Shown: positions 24,431 through 36,021, counted from the stretch's first letter. The stretch: 64,000 nt of DNA from Datisca glomerata (GCA_003255025.1 QANY01000230.1:1188863-1252862), one strand, 5' to 3'. A program made the numbers and translations. The notes: generated by a model not told the origin, from the letters alone.

Positions 24431-25733
24431 GGAGAGAAATTTAACGCCATTGTTTCTACGTGGGAAGCCTTTGCAGAAAAAACCACAGGGAAGATGTCTC
24501 ATTATAATGGATCTTTTACATTCTTTACACAAAATGCTTTTCAGATGAATTACGTTCCATGGTTTCTTCAATTCCGTTCCATCTTCTGTTTTCAAGTGGT
24601 TATAACCGCTTCCTCTTATTTTATGGATAATGTACGGTCCTTCCCATGTTGGTCCAAGCTTTGCTTCCATTTGAAAGATTTTTCTGACGACCAGTTCTCC
24701 TGTTTGGAATTCCCGTTTCCTTACTTTCTTCTAGAAATAAGATCTTACTTTCTGATTGTAACGGACTATTCTGATTAGGGCCGCTTCTCTTTTTCCCTCT
24801 ATTTCATCAAGACCGTTTTTAGGATCTCTGCATTTCATTGTTCATTTAGTTCGGATCTGATGGTAGGGCTTCCAATTTCTACAGGAATGACCACTTTTTC
24901 TCCGTATGCTAATGTAAATAGGGTTTCACCCGTAGTTTCTCTCGGGGTCATTATGTACGCCCATAAGACTGCGGGTAGTTTTCCTAGCCATTTTTTGTGG
25001 ATTCTAGTTATTTCTTCAGGTTATCAAGTATGACTTGGTTTGATCTTTCTGCTTGTCCGTTCCCGTGTGGGTAGTAAGGTGTGGAGAAGCGATTCGTGAT
25101 TTTCATATTTTTATAAAATTTCCTTACCAAGTTCTTGGTGAACTCAAGTCCGTTGTCCGATACCAAGATCTGGAGGATCCCATACCTGCACACCAAATTC
25201 TTCCATAGAAACCCTTTTACTTATTCTTCACGAATTTTGGCAAAGGCTTCAGCCTCGATCCCCTTAGTGAAATAGTTTGTTGCAACCAACAAAAAATATT
25301 TTTAGGAAGGTGCCATGGGAAGTGGTCCAACAATTTCTAAGGCCCATTGCATGAGCGACCAATGACTAGCCATGGTTTTGAGTTCCCCTAAGGCCATTTT
25401 TACTACAGGCGCGAAACGCTGACACTTGTCGCACCTTCTTGCATATTGTTTTGCATCTTGGTATATTTGGTGTCAGTAGTATCCATCATTCATGACTTTA
25501 CAAGCTAGTGATCTGCCCCTAGTGTGGTTTCCACATATGCCCTCATGAATTTCTGCTACCACATTTTGGGCTTCTTTTTCTCGTAGGCACTTCATGTACG
25601 GTCCTACAAGCATTTTCTTATATAATACCTTGTTAATCATCGTGTACCCAGTACTTCGTTGTTGCGTATTTTTGGCAAGTAGTTTATCTTTAGGAAGCGT
25701 TCTTTCTTCAAGCAAACAGATTATATTGTCCTG
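24431..25733 (-). pseudogene. Integrase of the 10.4-kb element, broken
   Basis: Zinc domain at 25715-25473 (EIHEGICGNHTRGRSLACKV). DDE core with VSDNGLEFTKN near 25150 and NGQAERSNQVILDNL near 25020, so the second Asp and the Glu of the triad are kept. C-terminal domain near 24670 (KLGPTWEGPYIIHKIRG, then PWNVIHLKS). Stops between the pieces prevent a single product. The array at 24130-24430 overlaps the 3' end of the coding relic. Confidence 0.86.
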
Positions 25734-26720
25734 CTAACTGGGTTCCCGTTCAATTTCTCCATCAGCCATGTTAGTTGATGGGAGTGAGATGCTTGGTTCT
25801 TTCAGAACTTTTACGAGCACGTTCCTTTTGTAAGTGAGGTGTAACGAAGATCCTAGATTTGCTAGGGCATCAGCATGTCCATTCTCAGCTCTTGAAATTT
25901 GCTGGATTTCATAATATTTTAGCTTACTAATGAGATCATTCGCCCGTTGTAAGTATTTCATCACCCGTTCATCTTTTGCTATGTATTCTCCCATGAACTG
26001 CTTTACGATTAACATGGAATCATAGAAAATTTTAACCTTAGTTACCTCATATTCCCACAGTAGGGATACTCCCGCGATCAACGCTTCATACTCAGCTTCA
26101 TTATTTCATGCATTAAATTCGAAGTAGATGGAATGCTCCAATATTTCCCTAAAGGGAGTTTGTGCCACCACCCTTGCTCCCGCTCCTCTACTATTTGAAG
26201 CACCATCTACAAAGGCTCCATTGTCTCTCATTTGGTGGACTTTCTATTCAACTTCCCATCCTGTGAAGTCAGCTACAAAATCCACTAATACTTGTCCTTT
26301 TATTGAATCTCAAGGCTAGTAACTGATGTCGTATTGGTTCAGCTCAATTGACCATCTTGTTATTCTCCCGCTTAACTCCTAGAGTCTATACTTTGATGAT
26401 GTGGGCTTGGAAGTAGGGCCTCAGCTTCCGTGCTGCAGTTACAACTGCAAGTACTAGTTTCTCCATTCATTTATATCTCATTTCTGCTGCTACAAGTCTT
26501 TTACTTATAAAGAATACACGTTTTTGTTTCCTTTGTTCTTCTTTGATGAGTACTGCGCTAACTGCCCCCGTTGAGATGACTACGTACAACAGAAATTGCT
26601 TGCCGGGAATGGGTTCTGAGAGTAAAAGGGGGTAGTCAGGTACTCAATAATTTTGGTAAAGGCTTCTTCACGGTCCTCATTCCAACCACTCACGGAGTTT
26701 TTCCACAATCTCTCGAAAAA
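25734..26720 (-). pseudogene. RNase H and second RNase H of the 10.4-kb element
   Basis: The segment 26081-25734 encodes the end of the archaeal-type second RNase H (KIFYDSMLIVKQFMGEY, then ISRAENGHADALANLGSSL). The segment from about 26720 to 26100 is a decayed retroviral-type RNase H with several stops. The presence of both domains supports the Tat lineage. Confidence 0.8.
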
Positions 26721-27690
26721 AGGTTTTCATCTGTCTGTTGACTTAGAGATGAACCTATTTAGGGCAACCAATCTTCCCGTCAACCCTTGGATTGATTTGA
26801 GGTTTCGCGGGGACCTCATTTCTATAATCACCTTTACTTGATCTAGGTTTACTTCAATTCCCTGTTGCATAATTAGATGTCCAAGGAAATTTCCTACTGA
26901 CACTCCAAAAGTGCATTTCTTCGGGTCTAGCTTCATGAAATTTCACCTTAGAAGAGAGAAGGCTTCTTCAAGGTCCTGAATGTGGTGTTACTGCTTCTTA
27001 CTTTTAACCAGCATGTTATCAACGTAGACTTCCATATTCCTTCCAATTTTCTCGCGGAAAACTTTGTTCACCAGCCTTTGATAAGTTGCACTAGCATTCT
27101 TTAGACCAAAGGGTATAACTTTGTAGCATCAGACGCCATACTCAGTAATGAAGGAAGTCTTTTGCTGATCAAGTTGGAATATTTTCACCTGATTGTAGCC
27201 TGAGTAAGCGTCTAAGAAGCTGAGTAGTTCGTGCCCAAAAGTAGCGTCCACCATCTGATCTATCGTTGGAAGCGGGTATTCATCTTTGGGGTATGCTTTG
27301 TTTAGGTCAGTGAACTCTACGTAGATTCTCCAATTTCCGTTCTTCTTTTATACCATTACTACATTAGTGAGCCATTTGGGGTAGTTCAATTCTCTGATGA
27401 AATTTGATGCTAAGAGTTTTTCAACCTCCTCTTTGATCGCTTCGTTCCATTCAGGAGCGAAGCGTCTTTTTTTTCACAGGTTTCACAGTGGGATCGGTGT
27501 TTAGCCTGTGGCAGATGATTTCTTTAGGGATGCCAGGCATTTCCTGCGTCGCTGCTGCAAACATATCTTTGTTTTCCCTTAGGAACTCTATCAACTTCTT
27601 TTTCTCATTTTCTTCGAGACGGGTACCAACATTTGTTATTTTCTAGGTCCCTTCTTTTAAGCATATGGGCTCTGTTTCTTCTCCCGTCTC
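26721..27690 (-). pseudogene. Reverse transcriptase of the 10.4-kb element
   Basis: Recognisable pieces, high to low: RRFAPEWNEAIKEEVEKLL (near 27440), TDLNKAYPKDEYPLPTIDQM (near 27290), LLSFLDAYSGYNQVKIF, IPFGLKNASATYQRLVNKVF, the catalytic site YVDNML near 27020, and MKLDPKKCTFGVSVGNFLGH near 26920. The second Asp of YVDD is Asn. At least five in-frame stops are seen, so the enzyme is dead. Confidence 0.88.
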
Positions 27691-28349
27691 GTACCTTGGA
27701 TCGTCTTTCCCACTCACTATAATTGCTACAGATCCATGGGTCCCTCGGCCTTTTCCATAGCTTTTTTCTTTATAGATTCTAAAGTGGTTACTGAACAGAT
27801 ACAAGCCGCGGCCTGGTCGCCTTTTATTGTTTTCACTCCTTCTAAGGACGGGTACGACAACACTTGGTAGAATATTGAGGGTACATCCTTCATTTAGTAG
27901 AGCCAGGTCCTTTTGAGGATAGCATTGTACGGGGAAGTTGTTCCTAGTACCATGAATTTGTTCACATAGTTAAACGGGTATGTACTCACTGTGAGTGTTA
28001 AAGTTCTTTTTGCGTAGCTAATGGTTCCATTGAAACCGATCATCGAATGATGTTCCTTGTAACTTTTGATCTCCCATGGACATTTTCTCCATGCTCGCCC
28101 GATACAAGATGTTCACTACGCTTACATCTTCTACCAAGACCCTTCTTACTAAGCAGTTGCTGAGCTGATTTGAAATGACGAGGGCATCATTGTGGTGCTC
28201 GTCGTTTTCTAGATCCGAGTCGTGGAACACTAGCGGCAAGTTCCCGTTGCCGCTTGAGGCTTCTGCCTATGTCTTTCTATCTTCCTTTCCTTTCTTGTTG
28301 TCCCTTCTTGCCTAATTTATGTTATAACCTTGTCGATGATGCAGAGGGG
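27691..28349 (-). pseudogene. Protease of the 10.4-kb element
   Basis: The segment 28239-28018 encodes NDALVISNQL, VRRVLVEDVSVVNILY and FQWNH. The consensus at the active site is V-D-x-G-S-S; here the catalytic Asp is Glu and the Gly is Val, so it could not work. The remainder is frameshifted. Confidence 0.75.
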
Positions 28350-29768
28350 CTATTTCTCGTTATTCCTCTTATCTTCTTCTTGACTGTCTTTCTCAGTCTC
28401 ACATTTCTGTTCATCTCTTTTCATAAATTGGAAGCAGTCTCGTGTGTAATTCTCGTTGCTCTTATGATAAGAGCAATATTTGACTTTATCTTTATAGCTA
28501 GGTTCCTTAGTGAACGGGGCTGGTCTTTTCAGCCAAGGTTTGTCCTTAATTGTCTCTAGTATTTGGTTGACTGGGATGGTCAACGATGTGTAGACCTTGT
28601 CCTTGTGTGGGTTCTGACAAAATCTCGCCTCTGTTGGGCATTCCTATTTTGTTGGACTTTCTTCCCATCCATTCTTTCTGCTTCGTCATGCTTCCTTCCT
28701 TCAGGTCTTCAGCTTCTTTCCCGCTTTCGGGATTCTTCTTCCTTTCATTCAATTGTTCTTCGTATACTTATATTCTCTTTCTCTAATGTAATATAGGCCC
28801 GCGCCTATTGAGAAACGTTTGCCATGGAAATGGGCTTCACTTTGAACAGGTCCTTGAAGAAGGGTGACTCTGGGTCCAGACCTCGTCGGAAGGCCAATCT
28901 GACTGGTTGTCACAGTTCTCAACCTTGGCCATTTTGTCTTTGAAGCGATGAGTGTACTCCCGTAGGGACTCCCCTTCCATGGTGGAGATCGTCATCAGTT
29001 GTTCTGAGTCTTCCATGACGGTACGATAAGTTGAGTACTGTTCTATAAAAATGGAGGACATAATAGCGGAGTTTATGGTTTATTGTATTAACTATCCGGT
29101 CTAAACTGGTAGGAAACATTCTACACATCAGCTTGTCATCATGTTGGTACAGTGCCATGTCTTGTTTGAATCGATGAAGATGGTCTATGGGATCAGACTT
29201 CCCTTCGTAGCATTTGAACCTGAGCGCAATGAATTTTTTGGGTACGGATGCTGCTAGAACTTTTGGGCTTAATGGTGTTCTAATAAGAGACTCAAAGTCA
29301 TTTTTTTGTACTCCCAAGATTCCTTATCACCATCATCTTTTGGCCGGACAACTCCTCAACTACTTCTTTTAACATGATTCAGGATTTCCAAGCTGTTTCT
29401 ATGGTTTCCTTCACAAGATTTTACGATTGGACTTCTTCTTCTCGTCGTATGTTTCTATCGTTCTTGTGGTTCCCTTGCCTTTCATCTCATTGGTCACCCT
29501 CGGAGTAGGTTTCCTGATCATCATCATTCACCCGCTGGCTAACCTCTGCTTATGGTTTCACGAGTTCCTATTGTAGCGTGTTGATTTGCTCTTGTACATT
29601 CTGCCATGCATTGTGCATTGCTTCAGTATTCATTCGTTCCATTTTGTGCATCCCATTCAAGATCGTCTGTAGCATTTCTGTGGATGGGGTCGGTTGATCT
29701 GCCTACTCATCTCCATTTCTGGGCCTGTTGTCTTCATTTAAAGCCTTGTTGGATCTGATTCTAGACAT
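28350..29768 (-). pseudogene. gag of the 10.4-kb element
   Basis: The first ATG after the PBS is at 29768 (MSRIRSNKALNEDN). The core at 29317-29100 reads VPKKFIALRFKCYEGKSDPI, DHLHRFKQDMALYQHDDKLM and CRMFPTSLDRIV, as in Retand-like gag. A degraded zinc knuckle (KYCSYHKSNENYTRDCFQFM near 28490) has lost the Gly-His pair. Several stops are present between 29768 and 29317. Confidence 0.82.
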
Positions 29769-29814
29769 GTTTACGATTTTGTAAGGTTGGTCTCTTGTGC
29801 TTTTTTTCTTAGAC

Positions 29815-29834
29815 TCTCAATGAAAGCACCAAAA
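29815..29834 (-). promoter_or_regulatory. Primer binding site of the 10.4-kb element
   Basis: The minus strand reads TGGTGCTTTCATTGAGAG starting two to three bases inside the 5' LTR end (CTGTACA). The 6.8-kb non-autonomous element has TGGTGGTTTCATTGAGAG in the same place. The tRNA was not assigned. Confidence 0.72.
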
Positions 29835-30726
29835 TGTACAGAATTTTTCTCGTCTCATTCAAGATTAGGGAGAAAATCTATTGATAAGGATAAATTTACG
29901 GAAGTATTAATGAGATAGAGAGAGATTGTGAGCATTAAAAAATATAAAGAGTGAATGCATTGGGTCCTTCCTATCTGGATTGCCTTGCTAAGAATTATCC
30001 TGTTTTATTGAATACATTGGCCTTATATAGACTTTTCTAGTTGCATAGATTTGATTAAAATAGTAAATATAAGATGAGACACTCATTAAGCCTAGGTACA
30101 ACACATGTTCGTGGGGATCCGCTCCACTCGGTATGGGTTTCTTTCTCTTTCTTATTTTCATCTACCTCACTCTGCTGCCCATCAATGACTGTCACTTGAC
30201 GATTCCCTGTGGTTATGAGCCAATCAGTCAGAGCAACTTGATGGCTATCTAATATGACTTATCCGGGTCACCCAGATAACCTAATTAATCACGGCCATTT
30301 GATTGTCGGTCCGAACCCTTTTCCCGTTCTGATGTTCTGTCCCGTCCTTGAGGTGATGATCCTATTCTTCAAATGGTTCCCACTCTTGAAGTGATGACCC
30401 CCGTTCTCGAGATGTTAGTTCTGCTCTTGAAGTTATGACCTCCGTTCTCGAGATGTTGGTTCCGTTTTTGAAGTGAAGATCCCACATTCTCAAGGTGTTG
30501 GTTTCGTTCTTGAAGTGATGATCCTCCATTCTCGAGATGTCGAGTTCCATTCTTGAAGTGATTATTCCTCGGCTTCGAGATGTTGGGTTCCGTTCTTGAA
30601 GTGATGATTCCTCTTTATAAATATCTCGCGACTTCAGTCCCCCACCCATTTCTACTTTTCTGACATTTTCTGCGGGTCTTGGGTAGGTCCCTTTGCCCAC
30701 GTGGCAACGTACTTTTTACCTGTGCA
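29835..30726 (-). repeat. 5' LTR of the 10.4-kb element
   Basis: It runs from TGTACAGAAT to ACCTGTGCA and aligns with 20327-21219. It carries the same internal 38-bp repeats (30370-30605). Confidence 0.88.
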
Positions 30727-30731
30727 TCATT
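30727..30731. repeat. Right target-site duplication TCATT
   Basis: Identical to 20322-20326 and directly after the right LTR end TGTGCA. Confidence 0.85.
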
Positions 30732-31384
30732 AATAGTTCATATTATAAAAAATAAAGTGAATGTACATGAAATTAAAATGTGTTTTTAGAATATATTAAT
30801 AATTGTAAATGAAAAAATCGACTAACTCTCGCATCTATATATTTGATTACTTAAATGAAGAACTCATTCAACTTCAATATTCTCAATGAAAATTGAAATA
30901 TACTCCTATGGCTACTGTAACAAATAGTGTAAATTTAATATTCCTAATGAAAATTGAAAAATATTCTCATGGCTAGTGTCGAAAATAGGGTTATTTGTAT
31001 AAATATTCCCTTTTCATTTTTTGTTAGGAATTTTATATCCCTTTTCAAAAACTAATAAATTTATACCCATGGCCCGCCATTATCAACATCAAGCATGACA
31101 TCTCTCTCTTTTCTTATCATTTCCTTTTCCTTCCCCATGAAAAGATCAAATCAACCATGGTCGACAAATACTTACTCCCCCACTCTTACCTCTCAATTAA
31201 AGCTTCTTCTTCTCTCTTCTTCTTCAACAAAATGTCTTCTTCTTCTTCTGCATCTTCTTTATCTTTATCTTCATCTTCTTTTACTCTTCTTATGCTACTT
31301 CTTCTTTATCTTCTTCTCCTTCATTTTCTACTTCTTCAAGACCCTGTGACTCATACTTTTTTAGTCAAGTGGTATTTGCTTTAC
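30732..31384. other. AT-rich spacer with a TTC-rich microsatellite-like tract
   Basis: A degenerate direct repeat (caatattctcaatgaaaatt at about 30877 and a variant at 30940) comes first, then from 31205 to 31345 a pyrimidine tract dominated by TTC/CTT. The overlapping Ser/Leu-rich ORFs here (31095-31349, 31157-31408) are a by-product of this composition and are not called as genes. Confidence 0.6.
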
Positions 31385-32172
31385 TTCTGTCATAAAGGGC
31401 TCAAGTAGTTATAAACAACTACTTGAAACCTTGAAGTAGTCACATACTCTCTGGATAAGTGAGTGATAGAATCAGAATGACTACTTGAAGGATTCAAGTA
31501 GCAGTTGTATCTAATTACTCGAACCCTTCAAGTAGTAGTTTTATTTCTGAAAGTAATAAAAAATATTACTTGAAGGGTTCAAGTAGTTGTTTCTAACCAC
31601 TTGAACCTTTCAAGTAGTGATTTGATTGTGAAAGTAAAAATAAATATTGCTTAAAGGTTTCAAGTAGTTATATCTGCCCAATTGAACCCTTCAAGTAGTG
31701 ATTTTGATTCTGGAAGTAAAAAAAATTACTTGAAGGGTTCAAGTAGTTGTATCTAACTACTTGAGCTCTTCAAGTAGTGAGTTTGAGTCTCGAAGTAAGA
31801 AAAATATTACTTGAAGGGTTCAAGTAGTTGCATCTGACTACTTGAACCCTTCAAGTAGTGATTTTGATTTGAAAGTCAAAAAAATTTTACTTGAAGGGTT
31901 CAAGTAGTTGTATCTGACTACTTGAACCCCTCAAGCAGTGAATTTAATTTTGGAAGTAAAAAAACACTACTTAAAGGGTCCAAGTATTCATATCCAACTA
32001 CTTAAACCCTTGAAGTAGTCAGTTTGATTCCGGCAGTCAATTTTTCAGTAAGCATGTGACCACTTGAAGGGTTCAAGTAGCATTTTTTACTACTTGAACC
32101 CTTCAAGTAGTTTTTTTTCTCTTGAAGTTTGTTGTCCAGTAAGTTCGTCACTACTTGAAGGGTTCAAGTAGT
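31385..32172. repeat. Palindromic tandem array, block A
   Basis: The basic element is a 21-bp inverted repeat with 9-bp arms CTACTTGAA and TTCAAGTAG around GGG or CCC. Two such palindromes, one GGG-centred and one CCC-centred, alternate in a unit of about 81 bp with spacers ttgtatctga and tgattttgattctggaagta. Unit starts are near 31566, 31646, 31726, 31808, 31889 and 31970. From 32046 to 32172 a variant spacer (ctcttgaagtttgttgtcca) replaces the usual one. It is not coding in any frame. Confidence 0.92.
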
Positions 32173-32504
32173 GATACAGATGGTGAAACTTTAAAATTTC
32201 TGGAACAAATGGATTTTGGCACGCGCAGATCAACTTCCGAAGGGCATAACTTTTTGAGTCGGGTGGATCCATGTGGCCCGTAAGATATCAAATCGAAACT
32301 TATTCAGAGATCTACCTGTCAGCCTAGTTTTGGGTCCAAAAAACACTGTTTTATATACTTTTGGAGGCCCAAAAGTTGTTTCGATCATAATTTTGGAATT
32401 TTTCATAGGATTCAACAGGTTTTGGAAGATTGATTGCTGGAATTGTGCGCGATTCAACAGCTTTCGATATTGTTAGGATTTTGTTGAGACTTTCACTACA
32501 TCAA
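32173..32504. repeat. Non-palindromic tail of block A
   Basis: The sequence from about 32160 to 32370 (aacaaatggattttggcacg, gggtggatccatgtggcccg, tttgggtccaaaa) is repeated at 33310-33525. The remainder to 32504 is unique. No coding content. Confidence 0.85.
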
Positions 32505-33320
32505 GTAGTAAATTTATATTACTTGAACCCTTCAAGTAGTTTTTTTTCCTCTTGAAGTTTATTATCAAGTAAACTCATCACTGCTTGAAGGGTTCAAGTA
32601 GTTTTTGCTCACTGAACAATAGACTTCAAGAGAAAAAAATCAATTGAAGGGTTCAAGTGGTATAAAATTACTACTTGAACCCTTTAAGTAGTGAGTGGCG
32701 AGCTTACTAGACAACAAATTTCAAGAGAAGAAAAAACTACTTGAAAGGTTCAAGTAGTAAAAACTTAATACTTGAACCCTCAAGTATTTATTTGCTTACT
32801 AAATAGTTGACTTCAAGAGAAAAAAACTGCTTAAAGGATTCAAGTAGTATAAAAAAACTACTTGAAGGGTTCAAGTAGTCACCTAGTGTGTGAGTAATTA
32901 ACTGGCAAAAAAATAACTATTGAACCCTTCAAGTAGTGATTTTGATTCTGGAAGTAAAATAATATTACTTGAAAGGTTCAAGTAGTTGTATCTGACTACT
33001 TAAACCCTTTAAGTAGTGATTTTGATTCTGGAAGTAAAAAAAATATTACTTGAAGGGTTCAAGTAGTTGTATCTGACTACTTGAACCCTTCAAGTAGTAA
33101 GTTTGATTCTGGAAGTAAAAAAATATTACTTGAAGGGTTCAAGTAGTTATATTTAACTACCTGAACCCTTCAAGTAGTCAGTTTAATTCCGACAGTCAAT
33201 TTTTTAGAGAGTATGTGACTAATTGAAGGGTTCAAGTAGTCATTTTTTACTACTTGAACCCTTCAAGTAGTTTTTTTTCTCTTGAAGTACGTTGTTCAGT
33301 AAGTTCATCACTACTTGAAG
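32505..33320. repeat. Palindromic tandem array, block B
   Basis: From 32505 to 32930 palindromes alternate with spacers of the ctcttgaagtttattatca type and their inverse. From 32930 to 33190 the 81-bp unit of block A returns for three to four copies. From 33190 to 33320 it repeats the terminal part of block A (32046-32172). Confidence 0.9.
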
Positions 33321-33530
33321 GGTTCAAGTAGTGATGCGGATGGTGCAATTTTAGCATTTTTGGAACAAATGGATTGTGGCACGCACATATCAACTTCCGG
33401 AGGACATAACTTTTGGGTCGGGTGGATCCACATGGCCCGTAAGATATCAAATCGAAGCTTTTTCAGAGTTCTACTTGTTACATCCTAGTTTTGGGTCCAA
33501 AACACTGTTTTCATACTTTTTAGGCCCTGA
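33321..33530. repeat. Second copy of the block tail
   Basis: It aligns with 32173-32370, with about 15 percent visible differences, and ends in tttgggtccaaaacactgtt. It shows that array plus tail was duplicated as one unit of about 1.15 kb. Confidence 0.85.
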
Positions 33531-34399
33531 TGGTAGTGCCAAAACAACTTCAGGGCTCTGATGGTAGTACAGGAGGCGTGCCAAGGTCTGTAGAGGAACA
33601 ATCGAGGTGGAATTACGTGTCAGTTGGTAGGGATCTTGAGACTCAATTGGATATGGGTCCTAAGGGTGAGGAGAAGACAGACCACTGAGGATGAATGAGC
33701 GTTGGAACTCATGGAGAGTAGAAGAGGAAGCTCCAGAGAACTGAGGAGGACTAGAAGGGAATGGCCCAAAAGGAAAACTATTGTAGACGACATTCGTGAT
33801 GTGCTCATTAAGTTGAGTTAATGTCTGACCGAACCTTTTCATGAACTGGCTTTCATATTTGGGTCAAGCAGCAGAGGAGTTCTAGAAATTGACATGGTTT
33901 TGCGTGTACAGAGTTCCATCAACAAACTGAGCTTGCTCTTTGTGCAGAGTAAAGAAACAAAAGAAGGTTTGTTTCTGTTTGTGAGGAGCGGTCCAGAGAT
34001 TGTGATCTGTGAAAAGCTTGGTGACCTGGCTTCTCCAATACAATAGTGGAGAGCAAAAAGAGCCCAAAGATACCAGAGGAGTTCCTTTGGAATAACACCT
34101 TTGATAAGAGGGACAGTGGTATAAGGGATGGCCATATCAAAATGGTCTGGCTAACGATGAACCTGCATATTTACGAGTAAAAGGTGGAGCCAACAAAATA
34201 GAGTTTTTGTGGCTAGGTGGTTGATAACAGTAGGACCATCAGGTTTAGGTCCTAGAGGGAAAATGGTGGCAGGCATGCTAAAGGGAATTATGGGACTTGA
34301 GTCAAGAGTATCAGAAATGGAAAGAATAAAGAGTGTGTGAGGAGGAGGAACGACTGCAAGAGATTTGATATCTTTCTGAGGTCGAGAGAGATAATCAGC
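33531..34399 (-). pseudogene. Coding relic downstream of RNase H in the pararetrovirus
   Basis: Short frames at 34140-33839, 34067-33882 and 33842-33660 overlap, as expected from a coding region with frameshifts (for example RSQVTKLFTDHNLWTAPHKQ). I do not recognise the product. It could be a second viral ORF or host sequence. Two direct copies of ctgatggtagt occur at about 33530 and 33556. Confidence 0.4.
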
Positions 34400-35713
34400 A
34401 ATGGTATTCTGATGTCTTTTGAGATGACGAACTGTGAATTTATAGCAAGAGAACTAGTCTTTCCAGATGAGAAACTATCTACCAGGAAGAATTTTTCCTT
34501 TTGGATCAAACATCTTTGGAAAAGGGTGTTTTATCCATTTCGACAGTGAATTCATATGGGCTAAGATAAAAGCTGAATTTTTCAAAGCCCTTTTTGACCG
34601 CTAGGATTTCCTTATAGGTAGCATGATTATGTTTCTCAGAGTCTTTAAATTATCCACTAGTATGTCCGCAATAAAAACATTTTCCCTTGTTTTCCTCAAT
34701 GAGAATGGCCCCCTAGTGTTCATCACTGGCATGTGTCTGTAGATAACGAAGTCCTATGTTAGGAATCTTTAAGGGATAAGGATGTTGAGCAAGTTCCTTG
34801 AGGACGTGGAGTGCCTTAATCTGTGTGGGCCCCAAGGTGGATGGTTCTTTTTTAGAAGTTTGGACAGATGGCTTGTGTAGGTGGCTACATGAGGGATAAA
34901 ATCTCTGAGGTAATTAATAATGCTGAGGAATTGTAGGATTTGTTTGACCGTTAAATCAGTATTGGGGAATTTGAGTAATTCAACACCAATATGGGGACCC
35001 GGTTGGAAGTTACCATCTTCAAATATCATGCCCATATATTCAATACGAGTGGCACCAATTTCAGCCTTCTTGACTGAGAGCATAATCCCATAATATTTGA
35101 TAAGATCAATAAAATGAGATAACATGAGTTGATGAGAATGTGGATCTTCTGAGAAGAGAAGAATATCATCAATATAAACCATAGCACTGTGCAAAATGGG
35201 TTCAAACATTTGGGTCATGGCCTTTTGAAAAAGCGAGGGAGTAACTTTAAGCCCAAAAGGCATGACGGTCAATTAGTATTGGGCATTGGGTATACAGAAA
35301 GCAGTCTTATGGCAGTCCTTGGGGTGAATGCCTATTTTCTAAAACCCAGCTTTAAGGTCAAAATTTGAGAAGATCTTGGACCGTTTTGGATGGACAGACA
35401 GGGTATTGGGCTTAGGAAGAGGAAATTTATCATCTTGGAGAAAAATGTTGAGAGGCTTATAATCAATCATAAGTCTCTTTTTCGCGCGTTTGAGTTCAGA
35501 TCATTTTTCAACATAAAAAGCCCAATCAGATTTAGTGGGTTCAATGTGTCCTTGTCGAAGAAGAGCTGCACATTCCTCCTGAGCAAACTTGAGGTCATCT
35601 GGGTTTGGTCCAAGAAATTGGCAACAGGGGTATAAGTACTGAAAAAAATTTGTATTGGATTTCAGTGGATAAAATTTGGAGTTTCTTGGTGCGGGAGAAA
35701 GTATAAAAACCAA
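34400..35713 (-). pseudogene. Reverse transcriptase and RNase H region of the endogenous pararetrovirus
   Basis: RT begins near 35610 (EECAALLRQGHIEPTKSDWA) and runs through DYKPLNIFL near 35460, MPFGLKVTPSLFQKAMTQMF near 35250 and the catalytic YIDDILLFS near 35180, which keeps both Asp. The thumb lies at 35050-34850. RNase H is much decayed; its end resembles VRHLKRHQNTIADYLSRP near 34440-34385. The YIDD motif and the absence of integrase separate it from the Gypsy elements in this window. Several stops are seen (for example near 35270). Confidence 0.82.
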
Positions 35714-36021
35714 TCAAAATATCATTTCCAAGAAGATCACTGCCCAACACCTTAATCCAGAGAATGCAGTTGAGGAAGAATTAAAGACCAATATGTTTGT
35801 TCGTAATCCACTCAATTTTGAACAAACTTCCATTAGCGGTGGAGAAATATTGGTTATAAGGGACCCACTCTTCTAGAGGTAGGAGATAGAGTTTCATGAC
35901 CGTTCTACAAGAGCCAATATCCAAAAACCCAATGGCGGGAACACCTTTGGCAAATTTGTCAGCAAGAAGCTTGATTTCAATATGGGTTTGTTGGAAACGG
36001 CCTTTTCTTTTGGAGGATTAT
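35714..36021 (-). pseudogene. Aspartic protease region of the endogenous pararetrovirus
   Basis: The active-site stretch reads AIGFLDIGSCRTVMKLYLLP near 35945-35885; the usual Thr or Ser between Asp and Gly is Ile. The later motif VLGSDLLGNDILIGF near 35725 is typical of the end of caulimovirid proteases. A stop near 35800 interrupts it. Confidence 0.7.

Larger units (their letters stand above)
20327..30726 (-). mobile_element. Complete but defective Ty3/Gypsy element, Tat (Retand-like) type, 10.4 kb
   Basis: Both LTRs (893 and 892 bp), the TCATT duplication, the polypurine tract (minus strand GGGGGAAAA, 21220-21228) and the PBS are all present, so both ends are known. Inside are minus-strand gag, protease, RT, RNase H, second RNase H and integrase relics, a 61-bp array, and an antisense ORF relic on the plus strand between integrase and the 3' LTR. 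Many stops and frameshifts make it non-functional. The layout fits the Retand/Grande group of the Tat lineage. Confidence 0.9.

Noticed and set aside
31095..31408. Overlapping Ser- and Leu-rich ORFs in the TTC tract
   Set aside because: Composition of a TTC/CTT microsatellite-like run explains them; no family features and two frames are equally open.
31385..33320. CRISPR-like appearance of the palindromic repeats
   Set aside because: Spacers are constant, the array is in plant nuclear DNA, and no cas genes exist; it is a tandem array.
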